Shown here: positions 55,503 to 63,873 of the stretch, in pieces
How the letters are laid out: every line of letters begins with the position of its first letter
Position numbering within the stretch: the stretch's first letter is position 1
Assembly: GCF_019753765.1 (NCBI RefSeq)
Contig: NZ_JAIJZW010000001.1
Span: 684,260 to 748,259, forward strand
Direction of reading: 5' to 3'
Length of the DNA: 64,000 nt
From: Microbacterium marinilacus
GTDB taxonomy: Bacteria > Actinomycetota > Actinomycetes > Actinomycetales > Microbacteriaceae
The notes under the pieces: generated by a model
The model's database searches: none
Seen by the model: only the letters and a program-made list of their open reading frames with translations
What the model was told of the DNA's origin: nothing
Position numbers and translations under genes: made by a program

Positions 55503-55515
55503 CCGGAAGGCGACC

Positions 55516-56499
55516 ATGACCTACATCCTGCGTCGGGTGGGCCAGGCGGTTCTCGTGCTGGCCCTCACCTACACCGTCGCGTACCTGCTGCTGTCGGCGC
55601 TGCCGGGCGACGCCGTGCTCGCCCGCTACGGCAGCCCCGAGCTGGGCCTGTCCCAGGAACAGCTCGCCGAGATCCGGGCGACGTACGGCGCCGACCGCAG
55701 CCTCGTCGAGCGGTACCTCGACTCGACCCTCGGCGTGCTGCGCGGCGAGTTCGGGTACTCGGTCGCGAGCGGGGCGGCGGTGAGCGCGCTGATCGCCACG
55801 GCGCTTCCCTCGACCCTCGTCCTCGCATCCCTCGGGCTCGCGCTGGCGGTCTTCCTCGCCGTCACCATCGCGTTCACCGCCACCTACGGCGGTGCGACAT
55901 GGCTGCGGCGGCTCTTCCGCGGGATCCCGCCGTTCCTCGTGTCGCTGCCGGTGTTCTGGATCGGCATCGTGCTGGTGCAGATCTTCTCGTTCCAGCTCGG
56001 GCTGGTGCCTGTCATCGGCGCCGACCCGGTCGAGTCGCTCATCCTGCCGGTCGCGACGCTCGCCATCCCCATCGCCGCGCCGCTCGCACAGGTGCTGATG
56101 CGCAGCATCGACGAGGTGCGCGAGCAGCCGTTCGTCACGGTCGTGCGCTCGCGGGGTGCGAGCACGCCGTGGCTGCTGTGGCGCAACGTGGCGCGGAACG
56201 CCCTCGTTCCCACCCTCACGATGGCCGGTCTGCTGTTCGGCGAGCTCGTGGGCGGCGCCGTCGTGACCGAGGCGGTGTTCGCGCGCGCCGGGCTCGGCCA
56301 GCTGACGGCTCAGGCCGTCGCCAACCGTGACACCCCGGTACTTCTCGCCGTCGTGATCCTGTCGACCGTGGCGTTCGTCGCGATCAACCTGGTGGTCGAC
56401 CTGCTGTATCCCGTGCTCGATCCGCGGCTGCGCTCGTCGCGCGCCGCTCGGCGCCGGGCCGCGACGGCCGACGCCCCGCGCGAGGAGGTGCCGTCGTGA
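55516..56499 (+). CDS. Dipeptide-type ABC permease (DppB-like)
   Basis: A 327-residue permease with about six helices. The N-terminus ILRRVGQAVLVLALTYTVAYLLLSALPGD is typical of DppB/OppB. The EAA-type loop reads FVTVVRSRGASTPWLLWRNVARNALVPTLT in parts. ATG follows GGAAGGCGACC. It overlaps the next permease start by four bases. Confidence 0.9.
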   Translation: MTYILRRVGQAVLVLALTYTVAYLLLSALPGDAVLARYGSPELGLSQEQLAEIRATYGADRSLVERYLDSTLGVLRGEFGYSVASGAAVSALIATALPSTLVLASLGLALAVFLAVTIAFTATYGGATWLRRLFRGIPPFLVSLPVFWIGIVLVQIFSFQLGLVPVIGADPVESLILPVATLAIPIAAPLAQVLMRSIDEVREQPFVTVVRSRGASTPWLLWRNVARNALVPTLTMAGLLFGELVGGAVVTEAVFARAGLGQLTAQAVANRDTPVLLAVVILSTVAFVAINLVVDLLYPVLDPRLRSSRAARRRAATADAPREEVPS

Positions 56500-57341
56500 C
56501 GATCGCCGTCGCCGTGCCGCGAGGTCTCGGCCGCATCGACTGGCGGGCGCTGCTGCGTCCGGGCACGCTCGTGCCGATCCTGATCATCCTGGCCGCCGTC
56601 GCGTGGGCGCTCGTGCCGGGACTGTTCGCGCCCGGCAGCCCCACCGAGTCGAGCGGGGCGGCGCTGCAGGCGCCGAACGCCGCGCACCTGTTCGGGACCG
56701 ACGCCACCGGACGCGACCTCTACACGCGCGTCGTGCACGGCGCGTCGCAGTCGATCACGGGCGCCGTCGTGGCCGTCCTGGTCGGTCTGATCGCCGGAAC
56801 GGCACTCGGCGTCACGGCGGGAGCCGTCGGGGGCGCCGTCGAGGAGGTGCTGATGCGCGTCGTCGACATGCTGCTGGCTATCCCGGCGCTGCTGCTGTCG
56901 CTCAGCGTCGTGATCCTCCTGGGGTTCGGCACGACGAACGCCGCGATCGCGGTGGGCGTGACGTCCATCGCCGTGTTCGCCCGGCTCGCGCGGTCGCAGG
57001 TCGTCAGCGTGCGCGCCTCGGAGTTCGTCGAGGCCGCGTACGGCTCGGGCGGCACGTTCTTCGGCGTCCTGTGGAGGCACATCCTGCCCAACTCCCTCAC
57101 GCCCGTGATCGCGCTGGCGGCCCTGCAGCTCGGGTCGGCGATCCTGCAGATCTCGACGCTCGGCTTCCTCGGCTACGGCGCGCCGCCGCCGACCCCGGAG
57201 TGGGGTCTGCTGATCGCCGAGGGGCGCAGCTACGTGGCGACGGCGTGGTGGCTCACGGTGCTGCCGGGCGCCGTCGTCGCCCTGGTGGTGCTCGCCACCA
57301 ACCGGCTCAGCCAGGCGATCGGAAGAGAGGACCGCTCATGA
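56496..57341 (+). CDS. Dipeptide-type ABC permease (DppC-like)
   Basis: A 281-residue permease. Its first helix is followed by the family pattern HLFGTDATGRDLYTRVVHGA, and the coupling loop is FVEAAYGSGGTFFGVLWRHILPNSL in parts. GTG 56496 overlaps the DppB-like stop, and its own stop overlaps the ATPase start, so the assembly is made stoichiometrically. Confidence 0.9.
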   Translation: MTIAVAVPRGLGRIDWRALLRPGTLVPILIILAAVAWALVPGLFAPGSPTESSGAALQAPNAAHLFGTDATGRDLYTRVVHGASQSITGAVVAVLVGLIAGTALGVTAGAVGGAVEEVLMRVVDMLLAIPALLLSLSVVILLGFGTTNAAIAVGVTSIAVFARLARSQVVSVRASEFVEAAYGSGGTFFGVLWRHILPNSLTPVIALAALQLGSAILQISTLGFLGYGAPPPTPEWGLLIAEGRSYVATAWWLTVLPGAVVALVVLATNRLSQAIGREDRS

Positions 57342-58981
57342 CCGGCCCGTTGCTGGAGATCCGCGACCTGCGGGTCGCCTACCGCACCGCGCGCGGCGAC
57401 GTCTCCGCCGTCGAGGGGGTGTCGTTCGACGTCGAGGCGGGCCGGACGACGGCGCTCGTCGGGGAGTCCGGCTCCGGCAAGTCGACCGTCGCGCAGTCGG
57501 CGATCGGGCTCCTCGCGCGGAACGGCCGGGTGGTGGGCGGCAGCATCGTGCTGAGCGAGCGCTCGGACGGGCCGACGCAGCTCGTGGGCCTGCCCGAGCG
57601 CCGCTGGCGACGCCTGCGCGGGCGGTGCGTCGCGCTGATCCCGCAGGACCCCGGCTCGTCGCTCAACCCCGTCGCCACGATCGGGGCGAGCGTCGGCGAG
57701 GCGCTGCGCATCCACGGCTGGAAGGACCGCCGGAAGATCGAGGCCCGGGTGCTCGAGCTGCTCGAGCGCGTCGACATCGACGATCCCGAACGGCGGGCGC
57801 GGCAGTTCCCGCACGAGCTGTCGGGCGGCATGCGGCAGCGTGTGCTGATCGCCGCCGCGCTCGCACTCGAGCCGGAGCTGGTGATCGCCGACGAGCCGAC
57901 GAGCGCGCTCGACGTCACGGTGCAGCGACGCGTCCTGGACCTGCTCGACCGGTTGCGACGCGAGTCGGGAAGCGGGGTGCTGTTCATCACGCACGACCTC
58001 GCGGTCGCGGCCGACCACTCCGACTCGCTGGTCGTGATGCGCGCCGGCAGTGTCGAGGAGGCCGGTCCGTCCGCCCGGGTGCTCACCGCCCCCGCAGCGG
58101 ACTACACCCGCAGCCTGCTGGCGGACGCGCCGTCGCTCGCGCGCGTCGTCGAGCGCGCACCGCACGCCCCGGCGCCGGACGAGCGCCCGCTGGTCGAGGT
58201 GCGCGGCCTGCGGCAGGAGTTCCGCGGGGCGGGCCGCACGCCGTTCGTCGCGGTGGACGACGTGTCCTTCAGCGTCGCGCGCGGTACCACTCACGCGCTC
58301 GTGGGCGAGTCCGGGTCGGGCAAGACCACGACCGGCCGCAGCATCGCGGGGCTGAACCGCCCGACCGCCGGCTCCATCCGCGTCGGCGAGACGGACGTCG
58401 CCGACCTGCGGTCGCCGCGCCCGTTCCGGCGGATCGCCCAGCTGGTGTACCAGAACCCGTACGGCTCGCTGGACCCGCGGCAGACGATCGGGCAGATCCT
58501 CGCCGAGCCGCTCGAGAACTTCGGTGTGGGATCACGGGCCGAGCGGACGGAGCGGGCCGCCCACCACCTCGATCTCGTGGCGCTCGCCCCCGAGATCGCG
58601 CACCGCCGTCCCAGCGAGCTGTCCGGCGGGCAGCGCCAGCGCGTCGCGATCGCCCGCGCGCTCATCCTGGAGCCGGAGCTCGTGGTCCTGGACGAGGCGG
58701 TCTCCGCGCTCGACGTGACCGTCCAGGCGCAGATCCTGCGACTGCTGGCGCGGCTGCAGGACGACCTCAGGCTCACGTACGTGTTCATCTCGCACGACCT
58801 CGCCGTGGTGCGCCAGATCGCCGATACAGTGTCGGTGCTGCAGCGCGGCCGCCAGGTCGAGCTCGGCCCGACGGCTCAGGTGTTCGAGGCCCCGCAGCAC
58901 GACTACACGCGTCGGCTGCTCGACGCGATCCCTGGCGCTGCCCTGCGCCCCGCCCTCTCGTCCCCGGAGGACCCCGAATGA
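57338..58981 (+). CDS. Fused dipeptide ABC ATPase (DppD-DppF in one chain)
   Basis: A 547-residue protein with two complete ATPase domains. Domain 1 has Walker A GESGSGKST (about 42-50), signature LSGGMRQR (about 161) and Walker B LVIADEPTSALD. Domain 2 has Walker A GESGSGKTT (about 322-330), signature LSGGQRQR (about 428) and Walker B LVVLDEAVSALD. Each carries the C-terminal oligopeptide-type extension (HDYTRRLLDAIPG at the end). Fusion fixes the stoichiometry. Both ends overlap neighbours by four bases. Confidence 0.93.
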   Translation: MTGPLLEIRDLRVAYRTARGDVSAVEGVSFDVEAGRTTALVGESGSGKSTVAQSAIGLLARNGRVVGGSIVLSERSDGPTQLVGLPERRWRRLRGRCVALIPQDPGSSLNPVATIGASVGEALRIHGWKDRRKIEARVLELLERVDIDDPERRARQFPHELSGGMRQRVLIAAALALEPELVIADEPTSALDVTVQRRVLDLLDRLRRESGSGVLFITHDLAVAADHSDSLVVMRAGSVEEAGPSARVLTAPAADYTRSLLADAPSLARVVERAPHAPAPDERPLVEVRGLRQEFRGAGRTPFVAVDDVSFSVARGTTHALVGESGSGKTTTGRSIAGLNRPTAGSIRVGETDVADLRSPRPFRRIAQLVYQNPYGSLDPRQTIGQILAEPLENFGVGSRAERTERAAHHLDLVALAPEIAHRRPSELSGGQRQRVAIARALILEPELVVLDEAVSALDVTVQAQILRLLARLQDDLRLTYVFISHDLAVVRQIADTVSVLQRGRQVELGPTAQVFEAPQHDYTRRLLDAIPGAALRPALSSPEDPE

Positions 58982-60042
58982 CTTCCACCGGCCCGCGCAT
59001 CGGCTTCTTCACCCGCCTGCTCGAGCAGGCCCCGGCGGCCGACCGCTACCGGTTCGCACTCGAGCAGATCGCGCAGGCCGAGCGCGTCGGCTTCGCATCG
59101 GCATGGGTCGCGCAGCACCACTTCGGCGAGCAGGAGGGCGGTCTGCCCTCTCCGTTCGTGCTGCTGGCAGCGGCGGCCGAGCGCACGTCGCACATCGCCC
59201 TCGCGACGGGAGTGGTGACGCTGCCGATCGACGACCCGCTGCGGGCGGCAGAGGACGCCAGCGTGCTCGACGCGCTGAGCGGCGGTCGGGTGCAGCTCGG
59301 CGTCGCCTCGGGCGGCACGCCCTCGTCGTTCCCGCCGTTCGGCCGCTCGTCCGAGGACCGGCGGGCGATCTTCGCCGAGCATTTCGGCGTGTTCCGCGAT
59401 GCCCTCTCGGGGCGCGGTGTCCGCGGCACCGACGCGCGGATCTACCCGGCGGCGGACGGACTCGTCCGCCGCGTCTGGCAGGCCACCTTCTCGGTGGACG
59501 GCGGATCGCGGGCCGGTGCGGACGGCGACGGGCTGCTGCTGTCGCGCACCCAGCCTCGACCGGACGCCCAGGATCTGCCGCTGCACGACCTGCAGCTGCC
59601 GATCATCGACGCCTACCGCGACGCGCTGCCCGACGGAGCGCCGTTCCGCGTGCTCGCATCGCGCACCGCCGTCGTCGTCGACGAGGAGCACCGCACACGC
59701 GTCCTCGAGGCGGCACTCCCGCACCTGCGGCGCCTCGCGGAGGGGATGCTCGGCATCGACACGACGGGGCTCGCGATCGAGGAGATCGCCCGCCTGACCG
59801 ACACCCACGTCGGCACGCCGGACGAGGTCGTCGCGTCGCTGGCGGGCGACCGCGCGATCTCGGCGGCGAGCGACGTGTCGTTCCAGGTGCACTCCGTCGA
59901 GCCCGACCACGACATCACGCTGCGCTCTCTCGAGCTGCTCGCGACCGAGGTCGCCCCGCGCCTCGGCTACGCCATCGGCGACGACGCCGTCAGCGCGCTC
60001 CAGCACGCCCACCTCACGTCCACTCCGAAGGGGAACGCATGA
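58978..60042 (+). CDS. Luciferase-like flavin monooxygenase (KPN_01858 family)
   Basis: A 354-residue TIM-barrel enzyme of the bacterial luciferase-like group. FMN-type features include RIGFFTRLLEQAP, HHFGEQEGGLPSPFVLLAAAAERT in parts, LATGVVTLPIDDPLRAAEDASVLD in parts, and VQLGVASGGTPSSFPPFGRS. It would use reduced FMN and O2 to oxidise the imported compound or a derivative. No flavin reductase gene is in the operon. Family naming is from memory of the conserved cassette; the substrate is not established. Confidence 0.85.
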   Translation: MTSTGPRIGFFTRLLEQAPAADRYRFALEQIAQAERVGFASAWVAQHHFGEQEGGLPSPFVLLAAAAERTSHIALATGVVTLPIDDPLRAAEDASVLDALSGGRVQLGVASGGTPSSFPPFGRSSEDRRAIFAEHFGVFRDALSGRGVRGTDARIYPAADGLVRRVWQATFSVDGGSRAGADGDGLLLSRTQPRPDAQDLPLHDLQLPIIDAYRDALPDGAPFRVLASRTAVVVDEEHRTRVLEAALPHLRRLAEGMLGIDTTGLAIEEIARLTDTHVGTPDEVVASLAGDRAISAASDVSFQVHSVEPDHDITLRSLELLATEVAPRLGYAIGDDAVSALQHAHLTSTPKGNA

Positions 60043-60650
60043 CCACGGCGAACGCCGACATCATCGACCTGCTCGCAGGCATCGCGCCCGGCAGCCGGCT
60101 CGACGCCCTGCGCGATCAGCGCCCGCAGGCGCGAGAGAACGCGCAGCGCAGCTTCGAGGCGCTGCTGGAGCCGGCCGAACCCGGCACCTTCCCGCTCGGC
60201 GAGCGGTACGCGGTCGCCGCGTTCGTCGCGCGCCTGCACGGCTTCGCGCAGGCGGCGGACTTCTACGCCGACCTGCTGGGCGACGAGGACTCGGCGCTCG
60301 TCGCCGCGGTGGAGGCGGCGGCCGCAGACGGCGCGTCGTCCGGCCCGTACGGCGTGTATCGGGAGGAGGGGCTCGCGGCCGAGAGCTCGCCCGGCGCCGC
60401 GTGGGCCGCCGCCGAGCCCGGGCTCGGAGCGCGCCTCGTCGCCGCGCTGACGCACGCCCACCTGCTCGTGTTCCGTCCCCGCGAGTCGAGCGCGACCGCC
60501 ATCCAGGCCCTCGTCGACGCCGGCTGGAGCGCCGACGACATCGTGAGGCTGTCCCAGCTCGTCGCCTTCCTGACCTTCCAGCTGCGTCTGGCCTGGGGAC
60601 TGCGCGTGCTGGCCGACAATCCCGCCGAGACCGAAGGAGCCACGCGATGA
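60039..60650 (+). CDS. CMD-domain protein without cysteines (Avi_7170-like)
   Basis: A 203-residue all-helical protein of the carboxymuconolactone decarboxylase/AhpD fold (YAVAAFVARLHGFAQAADFY; LVDAGWSADDIVRLSQLVAFLTFQLR in parts). It contains no cysteine at all, so it cannot carry out the AhpD CxxC reaction. It probably forms a complex with, or a scaffold for, the cysteine-containing paralogue next to it (inference). Four-base overlaps on both sides. Confidence 0.82.
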   Translation: MTTANADIIDLLAGIAPGSRLDALRDQRPQARENAQRSFEALLEPAEPGTFPLGERYAVAAFVARLHGFAQAADFYADLLGDEDSALVAAVEAAAADGASSGPYGVYREEGLAAESSPGAAWAAAEPGLGARLVAALTHAHLLVFRPRESSATAIQALVDAGWSADDIVRLSQLVAFLTFQLRLAWGLRVLADNPAETEGATR

Positions 60651-61267
60651 GCGAGCTGGTGACCGAGTACCCCGACCTGGCCCGCCCCGAGCGCTTCACC
60701 CAGGAGGGCCTCGGCTGGGTGCCCTGGCTGGCCCCGGTGGCCGAGGCAGACCTCACGGAAGAGCAGCGGGACGCGCTGATCCAGCCGGCCCGGGCGAAGA
60801 TGCCGTACTTCCGCCTGCTGGCCCGCGACCCCGGCGCCCTCAAGGCCCGCACACTGACCGACGTCGACATCTTCTTCAACACGGAGGGCGGTGCGGCCCG
60901 CGCCGAGCGCGAGCTGGCGGCCGCCGCGACCTCGCGCCACAACGGGTGCGTGTACTGCGCGTCGGTGCACGCCGCCGCCGCGACCCGCGAGTCGGGCCGC
61001 CGCGAGGACGTGCAGCGGCTGCTCGACGAGGGCGTCGAGGCCGACCTCGGCGATCCGCGCTGGAACGCGGTCTCGGCCGCGTCCGTCGCCCTGGCCGACA
61101 CGCCCCTGGGCTTCGGCGCCGCCGACATCGCGCGGCTGCGAGAGGCGGGGCTGGACGACGCGGAGATCGTGGACGTGCTCAGCGGCGCGGCGTTCTTCAA
61201 CTGGGCGAACCGGCTGATGCTGTCGCTCGGCGAGCCCGAGGTGCCGGCGCGGAGGGCCGCGTCGTGA
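60647..61267 (+). CDS. Alkylhydroperoxidase-domain protein with CxxC (Avi_7169-like)
   Basis: A 206-residue CMD/AhpD-like protein. The redox site is intact: Cys101, Cys104 and His108 in NGCVYCASVHAA. Helices around LREAGLDDAEIVDVLSGAAFFNWANRLM are typical of the fold. It may reduce a hydroperoxide formed by the monooxygenase or act as a thiol-dependent isomerase/decarboxylase. The physiological thiol partner is unknown. Confidence 0.85.
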   Translation: MSELVTEYPDLARPERFTQEGLGWVPWLAPVAEADLTEEQRDALIQPARAKMPYFRLLARDPGALKARTLTDVDIFFNTEGGAARAERELAAAATSRHNGCVYCASVHAAAATRESGRREDVQRLLDEGVEADLGDPRWNAVSAASVALADTPLGFGAADIARLREAGLDDAEIVDVLSGAAFFNWANRLMLSLGEPEVPARRAAS

Positions 61268-61911
61268 GCGTCCCGGGCCTCCTCGACCACATCGTCATCG
61301 CAGGGCCGGACCTCGCGGGCGTCGTGTCGTGGTTCGCGGAGCGGACCGGTGTCACCGCGGCGCCCGGCGGCGCACACCCGACCGGCACCGCGAACGCGCT
61401 GGTGGCGCTCACCGTCGGCGACCGGCGCGCCCCCCACTACATCGAGCTGATCGGCCCGGATCCCGACGTCGAGCACGAGTCGCTGCCGGAGACGTTCGGC
61501 ATCCGCGACCTCGCGGGGCCGGAGATCGTGACGTACGCGATCCATCCCGACGACATCGACGGCGTCGTGACGGGGGCTCGCGAGCGCGGCTTCGATCCGG
61601 GCGACGTCTGGGATCTCTCGCGTCGGCGCCCCGACGGCGTCCTCCTCGAGTGGCGGCTGACACGCGGCGGCTCGGGGTTCGCCGTGCCGTTCCTGATCGA
61701 CTGGGGCGACACCGAGCAGCCGGGTCTCAGCGACGTGCCGACGCTCGAGATCGTGTCCTTCGAGCGGGTCGAGCGCGACCCCGGTCCCGTCCGCCGCGTC
61801 CACGACGCGCTCGCGCTGCCGGAGGGGTCGGTGGCGGAGGTCGTCGAGGGCGAGCCCGCGGGCTACCGGCTCACGGTGCGCCGACCGGACGGCGAGACGG
61901 TCACGCTGTGA
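61264..61911 (+). CDS. VOC/glyoxalase-like protein
   Basis: A 215-residue protein starting VPGLLDHIVIAGPDLAGVVSWF after GTG-Ser, a glyoxalase-like first motif. The length and the pattern HYIELIGPDPDVEHESLPETFGI suggest the Glyoxalase_3-like group with two VOC half-domains in one chain. Its role in the cassette is likely an isomerase or ring/bond cleavage step; unproven. Overlaps neighbours by GTGA at both ends. Confidence 0.78.
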   Translation: MSVPGLLDHIVIAGPDLAGVVSWFAERTGVTAAPGGAHPTGTANALVALTVGDRRAPHYIELIGPDPDVEHESLPETFGIRDLAGPEIVTYAIHPDDIDGVVTGARERGFDPGDVWDLSRRRPDGVLLEWRLTRGGSGFAVPFLIDWGDTEQPGLSDVPTLEIVSFERVERDPGPVRRVHDALALPEGSVAEVVEGEPAGYRLTVRRPDGETVTL

Positions 61912-63227
61912 GCGATCCGCTCGCGGCCGCCCTCGCCTGGCAGGCCCGCACGGCGGCTGGCGCGCCGCCGGCGCGGGTCGACGAACCGTCGCGCTTCGCG
62001 GGTGCGCCGGCGGCCCTGCGCGACGAGTCGGTGCGAGCGGTGGACGGGCTGCGTCCCGAGCTCGAGCGGCTCGCGATCGCGCTGCACGAGGACCCGGAGA
62101 TCGGCTTCGAAGAGCATCGCTCCGCCGGTCGCCTCGCGGAGCTCCTCGAGCGGCACGGCCACGCCGCCGCGGTGGGGGCCTTCGGCCTGCCGACGGCGCT
62201 GCGCGTCACCGCGGGCGCCGCCGACGGGCCGCACTTCGCGATCATCGCGGAATACGACGCGCTGCCGGGGGTCGGCCACGCGTGCGGGCACAACATCATC
62301 GCGGGCGCCGCGGTCGGAGCCTTCCTGGCCGTCGCGCCGATCGCGGGGCGCCTGGGCGGTCGGGTCTCCCTCATCGGCACGCCCGCGGAGGAGAACGGCG
62401 CCGGCAAGGAGCTGATCCTCCGTGCGGGCGGCTTCGACGACGTCGACGCGGCGGGCATGGTGCATCCGGCCGCCGGGTCGGCAGCGTCCCCGCTCGTCGC
62501 GCAGAGGACGACGGGGGTGCGGCGCGTCGCGGTGACCTATCACGGGCGCGCGGCGCACGCGGCCGGAGCCCCCTGGCTCGGGCTGAACGCGCTCGACGCG
62601 GTCGTGACCGCCTACCAGGGCGTCGCGCAGCTGCGGCAGCACATCCTGCCGATCGACCGTGTGCACGGCATCATCACGGACGGAGGCGCGGCGCCGAACG
62701 TCGTGCCCGAGCGCGCGGCGGCCCTGTTCTACGTGCGCTCGGCCGAGATCGACACGCTCGTGGCGCTCACCGACCGCGTCGTCGCGGTGCTCGAGGGCGC
62801 CGCGCTGTCGACGGGCACTCGGGCCGAGATCGACGTCGATCCCGTGCCGCCGTACCTGCCGCTGCAGCCGAACCTCGAGCTGACGCGCCGCTGGGCCGCG
62901 GCGGTCGCCGGCCGCGGGCGCGAGGTGCCGCCGTCGCCTCCCGTCGCGGCGCAGGGCGGCGCGTCGACCGACATGGGCAACGTCACCCGCTATCTGCCGT
63001 CCATCCATCCCTCCATCGGGCTGGGCGGGCCGGACGACGTCACGCCTCACAACGCCGCCTTCGCCGCCTGGACCGTGCAGCCGCCGGCGTTCGACGCGCT
63101 CGCCGACGCCGCGGCGGGGCTCGCGGCCGCCGCCGTCGACTATCTCGCCGACCCGGAGCTGCGGGAGGCGGTCGCGGCGGAGTTCGCCGCGGAGGGCGGC
63201 CGGTTCCGCTGGGGCGATCCGCTCTGA
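61908..63227 (+). CDS. M20 family amidohydrolase (aminoacylase / p-aminobenzoyl-glutamate hydrolase type)
   Basis: A 439-residue M20D-like enzyme. Landmarks are LHEDPEIGFEEHRSA, IIAEYDALPGVGHACGHNII (Cys and His metal ligands in ACGHN), GTPAEENGAGKELIL and the dimerisation domain AAHAAGAPWLGLNALDAVV. Such enzymes deacylate N-acyl amino acids or amides. GTG 61908 overlaps the VOC stop. It closes the operon, suggesting an amide bond is cleaved during catabolism of the imported compound. Confidence 0.87.
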   Translation: MSDPLAAALAWQARTAAGAPPARVDEPSRFAGAPAALRDESVRAVDGLRPELERLAIALHEDPEIGFEEHRSAGRLAELLERHGHAAAVGAFGLPTALRVTAGAADGPHFAIIAEYDALPGVGHACGHNIIAGAAVGAFLAVAPIAGRLGGRVSLIGTPAEENGAGKELILRAGGFDDVDAAGMVHPAAGSAASPLVAQRTTGVRRVAVTYHGRAAHAAGAPWLGLNALDAVVTAYQGVAQLRQHILPIDRVHGIITDGGAAPNVVPERAAALFYVRSAEIDTLVALTDRVVAVLEGAALSTGTRAEIDVDPVPPYLPLQPNLELTRRWAAAVAGRGREVPPSPPVAAQGGASTDMGNVTRYLPSIHPSIGLGGPDDVTPHNAAFAAWTVQPPAFDALADAAAGLAAAAVDYLADPELREAVAAEFAAEGGRFRWGDPL

Positions 63228-63275
63228 CCCCGACGGCGTCACGCCGCGCGGCGGGGCGCGTGGAAGACTGAGCGC

Positions 63276-63872
63276 ATGCCTCTCGTCGCGCTCACGGGCG
63301 GAATCGCGTCCGGCAAGTCGACCGTCGCCCGTCGCCTGGCCGAGCACGGCGCCGTCGTCGTCGACGCCGACGCACTGGTGCGCGAGCTCCAGCGGCCGGG
63401 CGAGCCGGTGCTCTCCGCGATCGCGGCGGAGTTCGGGGAGGGCGTGCTGACGCCCGACGGCGCGCTCGACCGACCGGCGCTCGGCGCGCTCGTCTTCGGC
63501 GACCGCGAGCGACTCGCGGCGCTGAACGACATCGTGCATCCGGCGGTCAAGGAGGAGTCGCAGCGTCGCTTCCGTGCCGCCCTCGACGCGGACCCGGACG
63601 CCGTGGTCGTCTACGACGTGCCGTTGCTGGCCGAGGCGCGCGGCACGGGGGAGTGGGATCGCGTGGTGGTGGCGCACGCGCCGGCGGACGTGCGCGTGGC
63701 GCGGATGGTGGAGCATCGCGGCATGTCGGAGGCGGAGGCGCGCTCGCGCGTCGCCAACCAGGCGTCCGATGACGAGCGGCTGAGGCTGGCGGACGTCGTC
63801 ATCGACACGTCCGGCGCCATCGAGGACACGCTCGCGCAGGCCGACGCGCTCTGGCGCTCCCTCCTGCCCTAG
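63276..63872 (+). CDS. coaE: Dephospho-CoA kinase
   Basis: A 198-residue P-loop kinase that phosphorylates dephospho-CoA, the last step of coenzyme A synthesis. The P-loop is TGGIASGKSTV (residues 7-17), with VVVDADALVRELQRPGEP and the VYDVPLLAEA lid region. Length is normal, so the IS481 insertion at its stop codon has left the protein intact. AAGACT lies six bases before ATG, a weak leaderless -10. Many actinobacterial coaE genes lie close to rpsA. Confidence 0.93.
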   Translation: MPLVALTGGIASGKSTVARRLAEHGAVVVDADALVRELQRPGEPVLSAIAAEFGEGVLTPDGALDRPALGALVFGDRERLAALNDIVHPAVKEESQRRFRAALDADPDAVVVYDVPLLAEARGTGEWDRVVVAHAPADVRVARMVEHRGMSEAEARSRVANQASDDERLRLADVVIDTSGAIEDTLAQADALWRSLLP

Positions 63873-63873
63873 C
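63868..63873. other. IS481-type target site NCTAGN
   Basis: CCTAGC contains the coaE stop codon TAG and directly abuts the element end TGTAGTGCCC. IS481 is known to prefer NCTAGN and duplicate six bases; the second copy lies outside the window. Confidence 0.75.
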
